From Paludibacteraceae bacterium (lineage in GTDB: Bacteria; Bacteroidota; Bacteroidia; Bacteroidales; Paludibacteraceae): a DNA stretch of 44,173 bases. The notes beneath the pieces are model-generated. The model did no database searches. It was not told where the DNA came from and saw only the letters and a list, made by a program, of their open reading frames with translations. Location of the stretch: NCBI GenBank assembly GCA_017553575.1, contig JAFZKQ010000026.1, forward strand, positions 1-44,173, given 5' to 3'. Of the stretch, positions 26,613 to 33,941 are shown in pieces. Both the position numbers and the translations under genes were made by a program. The first letter of the stretch is position 1. Each line of letters starts with the position of its first letter.

Positions 26613-28283
26613 ATGGAAAACAAACAAAAACTTTCAGTTCTAGAGAAACTCTCCTATGGTGCGGGAGATTTGGCGTGCAACCTCTTTTGGGGTATTGTAT
26701 GTATCGCCGGTATGTTCTATTCGGACATCTTTGGCTTGGATCCGACAGAGGCTGGATTCATGATGATGATTATCGGATATTTGGATATCGTTATAGATAT
26801 TTTTATTGGAGGAGCATCTGATAGATGTAATACGAAGTATGGTAAGTTCCGTCCTTGGATTCTCTATGGATTGATTCCATTCTGTGTTGCGGGTGTTGCC
26901 GCTTTCTTTACTCCTGATTTCTCCATGGGTGGAAAGTTGATTTATGCCTATATCTCCTTCTTCTTGTTCAGAATCCTTTACGCAGTCGTAAATGTGCCTT
27001 ATGGTGCGTTGCTTGGCGTCCTTTCTGAAGATCCAGAGGAGAGAGACTCTGTTTCTGCGTATAGAAATATTGGTGCTCAAATAGGTTTCTGGTTGAGTTT
27101 CGCCATGGTGATGAAGTTCGCTCAAGCCATGAAGGATTTGACCGGTGCTGCCACTTCTACTTCATTCTTCTATGTGATTTTGATTTACGGCGTGGTTGCT
27201 ATGTGTTTGCTCTTCTGCACGTTCTATTTCACAAAGGAGCGTGTTACTCCAGTTAAGGAGCAAAACAACAGTTTGAAGGATGACCTCAGCGACCTTGTAA
27301 AGAATCGTCAATGGTGGTGCCTCTCTCTCGCTGGCATCGCTTTGATTTTGTTTACGGCATGTCACAACTCGGCTGCTACTTTCTATGCTAAGTATTTCTT
27401 GGCTGATATTGAGGTGGTAGAGCCAGGCAGCAGAATCGTGGATATTTCAGCAACTCAAGATAACAAGAAAACTCCTATTTATATTTTGGAGAGCGGAAGA
27501 GTCGATACGGCCTCTGTCGGTGTTATCAAGGTGGCAGGAGAAAGTGTCGCTGTCGAGAGATGTTTCGAGTCTGTGGGCAGTGATGGAAAATCAGTCAATA
27601 TTAAAGTTGCAAGAGGCGAAAGTGCAGAGCCTCAAGTGGGTGACAATTTGAGCTTCTTCAAATATAAGATTTCAGGTACTTGCTTTGGTATGAAGGTTGA
27701 CTGGGAGTTGTTCTATGCCTTGTTCGCTTCTTTGGGAACTTTGTTTACAATCCTCGGTACGATGCTTATCAAGCCAATTGTTTCTAAGTTCGGTAAGAAG
27801 AATGTATGGATTGGTTGCTTCTTGTTGTCAGCCTTGATCTCATTGTTGTTCTTGTTTATCCCTAAAGATGGTCTTTCTGCGATTATCTTGTTGAACTGTC
27901 TGTTTACGCTGGTCATTGGACCTACTGGTTTCATCATGTGGAGTATGTATGCAGACGTTGCTGATAATGCTGAGGTGGAGACGGGTCGTCGTGCTACAGG
28001 TTTGATTTATACCTCTGCAACGATGGCTCAAAAATTGGGTTATGCAATTGCAAATTCACTTCCTTTGTTCGGTCTCGCAATGGTAGGCTTTATCGCGAAT
28101 GATGTGAACATCACGGGTGACATCAAGGATTCTGTAAAGACTATTTTCGTTGTCGTTCCTTTGATTGGTGCGGCTCTCGGTATCATAGCTTTGGTATTCT
28201 ATACAATAGACAATGCGAAGATTATTGAGAACTCTAAGAAGTTGGCTGAAATGAAGGCTGCTTCATCTAATAAGGAGGAATAA
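26613..28283 (+). CDS. GPH-family sugar:cation symporter with inserted periplasmic domain
   Basis: An inner-membrane carrier of the glycoside-pentoside-hexuronide (MelB-like) branch of the major facilitator superfamily. N-terminal marks are 'KLSYGAGDLACNLFW', 'GYLDIVIDIFIGGASDRCNTKYGKFRPW' spread over helices 1-3, and 'NVPYGALLGVLSEDPEERDS'. The usual length is 440-490, but this protein has 556. The excess is a hydrophilic, beta-rich block at about residues 266-360 between membrane helices 7 and 8, which is the periplasmic side. It most likely imports cellobiose or cellodextrin for GH94. It is 20 bases after GH3 and is closed by a strong terminator. Confidence 0.9.
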   Translation: MENKQKLSVLEKLSYGAGDLACNLFWGIVCIAGMFYSDIFGLDPTEAGFMMMIIGYLDIVIDIFIGGASDRCNTKYGKFRPWILYGLIPFCVAGVAAFFTPDFSMGGKLIYAYISFFLFRILYAVVNVPYGALLGVLSEDPEERDSVSAYRNIGAQIGFWLSFAMVMKFAQAMKDLTGAATSTSFFYVILIYGVVAMCLLFCTFYFTKERVTPVKEQNNSLKDDLSDLVKNRQWWCLSLAGIALILFTACHNSAATFYAKYFLADIEVVEPGSRIVDISATQDNKKTPIYILESGRVDTASVGVIKVAGESVAVERCFESVGSDGKSVNIKVARGESAEPQVGDNLSFFKYKISGTCFGMKVDWELFYALFASLGTLFTILGTMLIKPIVSKFGKKNVWIGCFLLSALISLLFLFIPKDGLSAIILLNCLFTLVIGPTGFIMWSMYADVADNAEVETGRRATGLIYTSATMAQKLGYAIANSLPLFGLAMVGFIANDVNITGDIKDSVKTIFVVVPLIGAALGIIALVFYTIDNAKIIENSKKLAEMKAASSNKEE

Positions 28284-28305
28284 GATTTTTTAATAAAATA
28301 AGGGA

Positions 28306-28347
28306 GGGGATTGTTTCTCTTGGAGAAACAGTCCCTTTCTTTTTTTA
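28306..28347 (+). terminator. Rho-independent terminator ending the glucan locus
   Basis: A stem of about 14 base pairs (GGGGATTGTTTCTC with GAGAAACAGTCCCT, one G-U and one end mismatch) with a tiny loop is followed by TTTCTTTTTTT. Confidence 0.92.
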
Positions 28348-28380
28348 TTACCTTTGAGAATCAAACCAAAACAATGTGCT

Positions 28381-28710
28381 ATGTTGGAGGATGATAAGAA
28401 AAAGGAGTTGGTAGAAGAGAGCTCATCCGGAAGCCAATTCATGGATTCGATGACTGAGTCGATCGGTGATATTGTGGGAAACGATGATAAGGAGGAAACG
28501 CCTATCTCTGAATTGGACTCGGATGTGGGTTCGGTTGCGCCAAACGATTTGGGGACGGAGACGCTCTCGGATGCTGTGTCGGACTCTGCTTCAGACGCCG
28601 CTTCGGATGCAGTTGGCGATGCGGTCTCGGATTCGGTTGTGGATACGGTGGTTGAATCGGCTTCGAACTTTATAGGCGATGTTTTGGGCGAATTCTTTGA
28701 TTCTTTATGA
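28381..28710 (+). CDS. Acidic Ser/Asp/Ala repeat protein
   Basis: A 109-residue protein from the ATG at 28381; a TTG nine codons upstream would overlap the terminator tail. It has no signal peptide. The N-terminal third is charged. Residues about 60-95 form a degenerate 4-residue repeat of [SD]-[DSA]-A/V-[VAS] type (for example SDAVSDSASDAASDAVGDAV). The end is a hydrophobic amphipathic helix (NFIGDVLGEFFDSL). The pattern suggests a long amphipathic helix that binds a membrane or itself. It lies 33 bases after a strong terminator with no clear promoter, so expression is uncertain. No family is recognised, and a chance open frame cannot be excluded. Confidence 0.45.
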   Translation: MLEDDKKKELVEESSSGSQFMDSMTESIGDIVGNDDKEETPISELDSDVGSVAPNDLGTETLSDAVSDSASDAASDAVGDAVSDSVVDTVVESASNFIGDVLGEFFDSL

Positions 28711-28794
28711 GCCTCATTGCCTTTGATGCTTACGGGGGCTGAAAAACTTGTATGGATTTTGTCTTGTTTGCTTGTATTCAAATAGATAGAGATG

Positions 28795-28829
28795 AAAAAG
28801 GGGAGACGTTGCATCTCCCCTTTGTTTTT
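28795..28829. terminator. Bidirectional terminator
   Basis: AAAAAGGGGAGA and TCTCCCCTTTGTTTTT form a stem with A-rich and T-rich flanks. It serves both the + strand acidic protein gene and the minus-strand rubrerythrin gene that converge here. Confidence 0.85.
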
Positions 28830-28830
28830 C

Positions 28831-29370
28831 TTAAAAGTTGTCCACGTGAACCTCGAAATAGGACTTTGGATGTGCACAAGTAGGACAGACTTCTGGGGCT
28901 TTCGTGCCTACTACGATATGTCCGCAGTTGCGGCACTCCCAAACTTTGACTTCCGATTTCTCGAAGACTTGGGCAGTCTCGATATTCTTCAAGAGGGCAC
29001 GGTAACGCTCTTCGTGACGCTTCTCGATGGCAGCGACCAAACGGAATTTAATGGCGAGTTCGTGGAATCCTTCTTCCTCGGCAGTCTTGGCAAAGCCTTC
29101 GTACATGTCCGTCCACTCGTAGTTTTCGCCTGCAGCGGCTTCTGCAAGGTTCTCTGCTGTTGAACCGATTCCGTTCAACTCCTTGAACCAAAGTTTTGCG
29201 TGCTCTTTCTCGTTTTCTGCTGTTTTTAGGAAGAGTTCCGCAATCTGCTCAAATCCTTCTTTCTTCGCTTTGGATGCGAAGTAGGTGTACTTGTTTCGAG
29301 CTTGGCTCTCGCCTGCGAATGCAGCTTCCAAGTTCTTTTCTGTCTGTGTTCCTGTGTACTTTGTAGCCAT
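28831..29370 (-). CDS. rbr: Rubrerythrin
   Basis: A cytoplasmic non-haem diiron peroxidase that protects anaerobes from hydrogen peroxide. The start chosen is the ATG of [14 protein letters not shown], the usual rubrerythrin N-terminus; an ATG two codons upstream also exists. It has 179 residues. The diiron domain has the paired Glu motifs '[12 protein letters not shown]', '[13 protein letters not shown]', 'EEEGFHELA' and 'EKRHEERY'. The C-terminal rubredoxin-like domain carries CRNCGH and CPTC for the Fe(SCys)4 site. Both domains are complete. It is transcribed alone, convergent with the acidic protein gene. Confidence 0.97.
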   Translation of the reverse strand: MATKYTGTQTEKNLEAAFAGESQARNKYTYFASKAKKEGFEQIAELFLKTAENEKEHAKLWFKELNGIGSTAENLAEAAAGENYEWTDMYEGFAKTAEEEGFHELAIKFRLVAAIEKRHEERYRALLKNIETAQVFEKSEVKVWECRNCGHIVVGTKAPEVCPTCAHPKSYFEVHVDNF

Positions 29371-29555
29371 AATCAATGTATTTGTTATAATAGTTATTTT
29401 GGAATTGTCTTGCTAATAATAGGTTATGATATTTTGAATAATACTATACAATATAGTTGCAATTTAAGAAAAAACTGGAAATATACCAAATTTCAGTTAT
29501 CCTCATTTCTTAGTATGGGACGAAATGTTTTGCCTTTCGACCGTATGCCTCAGAA

Positions 29556-29593
29556 TAAAAGATTCCCTCTCCGTTTTGCTCGGAAAGGGAACC
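29556..29593 (-). terminator. Terminator of the SDR gene (minus strand)
   Basis: On the minus strand GGTTCCCTTTCCG pairs with CGGAGAGGGAATC (two G-U) over a seven-base loop and is followed by TTTTATT. Confidence 0.75.
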
Positions 29594-29612
29594 TTGTCGG
29601 ATTTTTGTTCTG

Positions 29613-30359
29613 TTAGTATGGACTGCTGTATTCCTTCTCGGCTTTTTGGACAGCCTCGGCAAGCGTCATGCCGCAGAAGTCCTGAGCAGGGAACCAACGG
29701 CCTGATTTGCGGTCGTCGATGAAGGCTCCCACCAAGATGCCGGGAATCGTGCTTTCGGGTGCATTCGGTGCGTTAGGTCCGCCCAAGTCCGTACGGCACC
29801 AGCCTGGATCGGCTAAGTTGATGGTCACGTCTGTGCCCTCCAGTTTAGAACCGAGGTCGATGGTGATTTTGTCCAAGGCAGCCTTGCTGGCAGAGTATCC
29901 TGCTTGTTCCGGCTCCAAACGGATGCCGCTGGAGGTGTTGACGATGCGTACGAAACCTCGCTCGATCATCTTAGGCAAGAAGTGGTAACAAATCATGGCT
30001 GGCGCCACGGTGTTGATTTTAAAGCTCTCCATGTAGTCGTTGATCGGCGTCTCCATGTAGTTGACGCGGTAGCCGATTTGAAGTCCGGCGTTGTTCAATA
30101 CGATGTCAATCTGAACGCCCAAGGCGTCGATCTCCTTCAACATTTTCTCTACTTGTGCGAAATCTGATAGTTCGGCCTCTACGGCATAAGCCTCTACGCC
30201 TTTGGCTTTCACCTCTTCCAAAACTTTTTTGGAGTGGTTCGCACTTCGGCTGTGCAACACCAAATTGCAGCCTTGGCTCGCCATGAAGAGCGCACTTAGA
30301 TAACCGATTCCTCTACTGGCACCTGTGATGAATGCCCATTTACCTTTTACATTTACCAT
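29613..30359 (-). CDS. Short-chain dehydrogenase/reductase
   Basis: A 248-residue classical SDR oxidoreductase using NAD(P). Visible are the cofactor motif TGASRGIGYL (residues 13-22), 'NNAG' (about 89-92), the catalytic Ser in 'VNTSSGIR', and the YxxxK pair in 'AGYSASKAAL', with 'DPGWCRTDLGG' after it. The substrate cannot be read from sequence. It lies 32 bases downstream of the epimerase-like gene on the same strand, so the two are probably one transcript. They may act on the same kind of small carbonyl or sugar compound (inference). Confidence 0.92.
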   Translation of the reverse strand: MVNVKGKWAFITGASRGIGYLSALFMASQGCNLVLHSRSANHSKKVLEEVKAKGVEAYAVEAELSDFAQVEKMLKEIDALGVQIDIVLNNAGLQIGYRVNYMETPINDYMESFKINTVAPAMICYHFLPKMIERGFVRIVNTSSGIRLEPEQAGYSASKAALDKITIDLGSKLEGTDVTINLADPGWCRTDLGGPNAPNAPESTIPGILVGAFIDDRKSGRWFPAQDFCGMTLAEAVQKAEKEYSSPY

Positions 30360-30391
30360 AAATTTTGAATTTTATATAGGATTGAAATTGT

Positions 30392-31417
30392 TTATTTTAG
30401 TGATGAAATGGCCCTTTTTGCCTGTTCCATTGCCTCGATTACCTTGTCGCACCATTGGTCGAATTCAGGGTCTTCCTTCTGTAGCTCTTTGTGGGCCAAT
30501 ATATGTTCTATCGTCATCTTCACACCTTGGTCGAAGCGGGTAGTGGCGCAGAAGTCAGGGACGGCTCGCTTTAGTTTCGTGTTGTCGAAAACGACGGAGT
30601 TGGCTTTGTCGCCAATGAGGCTTCCCTCGAAATCGTATGCCGGTCCCACTTGGTTCAAGAAGTCGGAAGGGACATAGTAGGGCTTCAAGGTTACGTTCAA
30701 TGCGTTTGCTATGGATTGGTATATCTGGTTCCAAGTCAGAGTCTCGTCGGAGGTGATTTGGAAGGCTTGCCCGATAGCGTGCGTATTGCCCATCAGACCG
30801 ATGAATCCTTTGGCGAAGTCGCTGTTGTGCGTCATGGTCCATAGGGAGGTGCCGTCGCCGTGGATGATGACAGGCTTGCCCTCCAACATCCGTTTGACAA
30901 CTTGCCAACTGCCGTTTTTCCCGTGTACGCCTAGCGGAATGGAACGTTCGTCGTAGGTGTGGCTGGGACGGACTATTGTGATGGGGAATCCGTTTTCTCT
31001 ATATTGTTTGAGCAAGAACTCTTCGCAGGCGATTTTGTCGCGTGAGTAGCCCCAATAAGGGTTGGAGAGGGGAGTGCCCTCCGTGATGCGATAGTCGCCG
31101 AGGGGTTTCTGGTAGGCAGAAGCCGAACTGATGAAGATGTATTGTCGAGTCTTGCCATTGAAAAGCCTATAGTCACGTTCGACGTCTTCTCTCTTGAATC
31201 CGATGAAGTCGCAAACCACATCAAATTTCTCACCCTCCAAGAGTTGGTTTACGAGAGGTTCGTCGTGAATATCTGCTTTGATAATCTTTACGTTAGGTGC
31301 CAATTCCGACGTTCTGTTCCCTCTGTTGAGCAGGTACAGTTCGCACGGACTCTTTTCCAATTGTTTGGTGATGGCGGAACTGATGGTTCCTGTTCCACCG
31401 ATAAATAATACTTTCAT
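30392..31417 (-). CDS. NAD-dependent epimerase/dehydratase family protein (extended SDR)
   Basis: A 341-residue extended SDR. The N-terminus has the nucleotide-binding GGTGTISSAI (residues 8-17). Downstream are 'FISSASAYQKPLG' and a catalytic Tyr/Lys pair in 'YWGYSRDKIACEEFL', then 'RPSHTYDER'. The C-terminal half has the sugar-nucleotide-type substrate lobe with 'FQITSDETLTWNQIY'. This subgroup is annotated as epimerases or as RNA-binding CSP41-like proteins in other lineages, so the reaction is uncertain. It is the first gene of a two-gene minus-strand unit with the SDR. Confidence 0.88.
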   Translation of the reverse strand: MKVLFIGGTGTISSAITKQLEKSPCELYLLNRGNRTSELAPNVKIIKADIHDEPLVNQLLEGEKFDVVCDFIGFKREDVERDYRLFNGKTRQYIFISSASAYQKPLGDYRITEGTPLSNPYWGYSRDKIACEEFLLKQYRENGFPITIVRPSHTYDERSIPLGVHGKNGSWQVVKRMLEGKPVIIHGDGTSLWTMTHNSDFAKGFIGLMGNTHAIGQAFQITSDETLTWNQIYQSIANALNVTLKPYYVPSDFLNQVGPAYDFEGSLIGDKANSVVFDNTKLKRAVPDFCATTRFDQGVKMTIEHILAHKELQKEDPEFDQWCDKVIEAMEQAKRAISSLK

Positions 31418-31606
31418 ACTTTAAATAGCTTGGCCCCCGATTTTAAGGCGCCGTTATACCTAATGCAAAACAACAAAAAAAATAGTGAAGATGAAAATCT
31501 ATGGGGAAAAATGATGGTTGATTGGCTCAAGTTTAGTGACGCTTTTTGAGAAAAATATAGAATGGATTGTTTGTGAGAGAATAAATCTTCAAGTGTTGGC
31601 CGTTGA

Positions 31607-31728
31607 ATACTTTTGCACTTGGGTGTGTGTCGCCTATACGGTCTGAAAGACCAATTCATCCATAGCCCAGGGCACCGCCCTGGAAATGAATGCCGCACCC
31701 AAATACGCCCTGTATAGGGCAAAAGTAT
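31607..31728. repeat. 122-bp nested palindromic element with 10-bp terminal inverted repeats
   Basis: ATACTTTTGC at 31607-31616 is the exact reverse complement of 31719-31728. Just inside, TTGGGTG pairs with CACCCAA. Further in are GGTCT-GAA-AGACC (31640-31652), CCAGGGC-ACC-GCCCTGG (31667-31683, flanked by ATTCAT/ATGAAT) and a GCCCTGTATAGGGC palindrome. The whole would fold as a cruciform. It lies in a 380-base gap between the epimerase gene and tRNA-Ser. It resembles non-coding mobile repeats (MITE or REP-like) seen in Bacteroidota intergenic regions. No transposase is present. Confidence 0.7.
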
Positions 31729-31797
31729 AAGCATACTTTCCACACCCCACCAAAAACACAAAGAGGAAAACAGACTTGTCATCTGCTTTCCTCTCTG

Positions 31798-31884
31798 CGG
31801 TGAGAGGGGGATTCGAACCCCCGGTACGGTAACCCGTACGTCAGTTTAGCAAACTGGTGGTTTCAGCCACTCACCCATCTCACC
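31798..31884 (-). tRNA. tRNA-Ser(GCT)
   Basis: Read on the minus strand, GGTGAGA pairs with TCTCACC as the acceptor stem. The anticodon loop reads TTTGCTAAA (anticodon GCT, serine AGC/AGT). A long variable arm (TACGGGTTACCGTA) is typical of tRNA-Ser, and the T arm GGGGGTTCGAATCCCCC is perfect. The discriminator base is G, as usual for serine, and CCA is not encoded. Total length is 87 bases. Confidence 0.96.
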
Positions 31885-32252
31885 AAACCCCTTTCGGTTT
31901 TGCGTTGCAAATGTAGTCTGTTTTTTCATAATTGCAAAACATTTGGAAGAGTTTTTTGAAGAAATATTTTCCTTGAATTGCTAATTGATTGTCTTCTATT
32001 GTATTAAGATTTCTTCGATGAATTCGCCTTTTGATGAATTTGTGCGATGTAGCCTTGGAAGAGCCTTTCCCGTAGCAAAACATAGGGTCTAGTTACTCTC
32101 TTTGCCTATCGCTTGTCCTTATTATTTTCGCTGATTTAGGATGGACTACCCACTTTTTTTAGACAGATCAGAAGAACTATTCTCTTCGACAGACAAACCT
32201 TAACCTCCGTACTGACATTACAGCCTTCAAGAACCTAACCCTCAAAACCCCT

Positions 32253-32557
32253 TCACTTTCTCCTCTCCGACTTCAAGCGATACATCCTTTCATTAAATCC
32301 ATCATTTTTCAAGAAATCCTTTTCGAGGCGCTTCAGTTGTTTGAATAGCAGATAGTCTGCTTGTTTTATCAGCACAATGCATATGTTACTATTGTTTCTG
32401 GCGGACGGGTTTGAGCTATCTGCATAAAAAAGGCAGTGTCATTGTGCAAAGTGCTAAGTTCTCGCATCTTTAGTAATAGAAGATTTTTCAAGAAAGTCTC
32501 GGGCATCCACGTGGCTGTTGTTGTAGGCTTAACCTGAAATGAACTAACTAACTCCAA
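32253..32557 (-). pseudogene. Four-helix-bundle suffix-domain protein, frameshifted and truncated
   Basis: On the minus strand one frame gives a segment with MRELSTLHNDTAFF and TRPPETIV and runs into a stop. From the same place the next frame continues with the sequence IVLIKQADYLLFKQLKRLEK and ends NERMYRLKSERRK at the stop 32253-32255. Joined, this matches the C-terminal part of the Bacteroidota proteins named four helix bundle suffix domain, known to me by the 'RPPET...IVLIKQADYLL...LEKDFL' pattern. The shift lies near 32370. The N-terminal half is missing. The rest of the 31885-32861 gap shows no gene. Confidence 0.7.
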
Positions 32558-32686
32558 AAAGACCCTAAATTTCGAGTCTCAACTTGTATTAGGGCCTATA
32601 TCTCAGGGCGGTTCCCTCTGAAAGGAGCGAGCCTCCCTTGACTTTTTTGCGATTCTTTGCCATTTTTTCTCATAAAAGGGGCTCGT

Positions 32687-32719
32687 TTTGCGGTAGTCTG
32701 AAAAAAATGACTAATTTTG
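32687..32719 (+). promoter_or_regulatory. Predicted mltG promoter
   Basis: TTTG (32687-32690), 21 bases of spacer and TAATTTTG (32712-32719) match both promoter boxes. The leader to mltG would be about 135 bases. Confidence 0.6.
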
Positions 32720-32861
32720 ATTTATGATTGGCTAATACGGCTGTTGATGACGGCTGTATGAGTTTAGGTGTATTCTATCAATTCACCTTGTGTTTTTAGG
32801 CAGAGTGGGGTTGCTGCTGACGTTTTGCACCCACCTGAATTTATTTCTTCGTTGAAAAGAG

Positions 32862-33926
32862 ATGGGAAAAGGAAAAAAGAAAGGGGAGGGAATGACCCCT
32901 CTAAAAAAGGCGATTTGGATAGCGGTCGGGGTCTTGGTCTCGATTTTGGCTGTCGTGGGGTTTATCTATTATCGAACTATGTTGAGTCCCAATGTGGAGG
33001 TGAAGGGCGACCCGAAATATTTGTTGATATACGAGGGGGATACGTTTGATGACGTGCTGAAGCACTTGAAGGAGACGAAAGCCATCAAAAACATGGATTC
33101 GTTTATCCGTACGGCAAAGCGGAACGGTTATCCTGAGCAGATATGCCCCGGACGTTATAAGTTGGAGGACGGCATGAGCAACTATTTGTTGGTGCATCGC
33201 TTGATTAACAATCGGCAGGCTCCGCTTTCGATTACGTTTAACAATATCCGAACGAAAAAGCAGTTGGCGCAACGCCTCTCTTCCCAGTTGATGATGGACG
33301 AGTCGGCCTTGTTGGATGTGCTGAATGATCCGGTGGCTTTGGCTGAGTTCGGTGTTCAACCGGAAACTTCGGTTGCCTTGTTCCTGCCTAATTCCTATGA
33401 GGTTTATTGGACGGTTTCTCCGATAGAGTTGCTTCGTCGCATGAAGAAGGAGTATGATAAGTTCTGGACAAAAGAGCGTTTGGCTAAGTTGCAGGATGTC
33501 GGCATCTCCCAGTTGGAGGTCAGTACGTTGGCTTCGATTGTCGAGGAGGAGACCAATAAGTTGGATGAGCGTCCGTTGGTGGCTGGTCTCTATTTGAACC
33601 GTTTGCGCCGCGGTATGAAGTTGCAAGCCGACCCGACGGTGAAATTTGCTTTGGGCAATTTCGGTTTACGTCGTCTGTTGTCGGGGCATCTTGCCGTCAA
33701 CTCTCCCTATAACACCTATCAGGTTCTCGGTTTGCCTCCGGGTCCTATCCGCATACCGTCCATGGATGCCATAGATGCGGTGCTCAACTACGCCCAGCAT
33801 GATTATCTCTTTATGTGCGCAAGGCCTGACCGTTCTGGCTACCATGATTTTACCGTCACTTTCGACGAGCATAAGGGAAATGCCTCGAAATATCGCAAAT
33901 CGTTGGACGACCGAAATATTCATTAA
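32862..33926 (+). CDS. mltG: Endolytic murein transglycosylase
   Basis: MltG cuts nascent peptidoglycan strands at the inner membrane and so sets glycan length. The 354 residues start with a lysine-rich tail and one membrane anchor (about 16-37). A LysM-like subdomain follows, then the YceG catalytic domain. Catalytic Glu228 lies in STLASIVEEETN, the position of Glu218 in the E. coli protein. Also visible are 'LQADPTVKFAL', 'SPYNTY' and 'GLPPGPIRIPS', all family signatures. Nothing is missing. It is 15 bases from the FAD enzyme gene downstream, so the two are co-transcribed. Confidence 0.95.
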   Translation: MGKGKKKGEGMTPLKKAIWIAVGVLVSILAVVGFIYYRTMLSPNVEVKGDPKYLLIYEGDTFDDVLKHLKETKAIKNMDSFIRTAKRNGYPEQICPGRYKLEDGMSNYLLVHRLINNRQAPLSITFNNIRTKKQLAQRLSSQLMMDESALLDVLNDPVALAEFGVQPETSVALFLPNSYEVYWTVSPIELLRRMKKEYDKFWTKERLAKLQDVGISQLEVSTLASIVEEETNKLDERPLVAGLYLNRLRRGMKLQADPTVKFALGNFGLRRLLSGHLAVNSPYNTYQVLGLPPGPIRIPSMDAIDAVLNYAQHDYLFMCARPDRSGYHDFTVTFDEHKGNASKYRKSLDDRNIH

Positions 33927-33941
33927 ATCGTTGCTTGTCTT

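Noticed and set aside
28290..28877. A long minus-strand frame rich in Ser/Thr/Glu opposite the acidic repeat protein
   Set aside because: It covers two terminators and part of the rubrerythrin gene, and its composition is explained by the complementary strand of the repeat.
31414..31782. A minus-strand frame of 122 residues before the epimerase gene's promoter region
   Set aside because: Most of it is translation of the nested palindromic element, so it is not a credible gene.
31420..32861. Possible CRISPR array or defence island in the long non-coding stretch
   Set aside because: No regularly spaced direct repeats and no cas or nuclease genes; the repeats seen are inverted and belong to one element.
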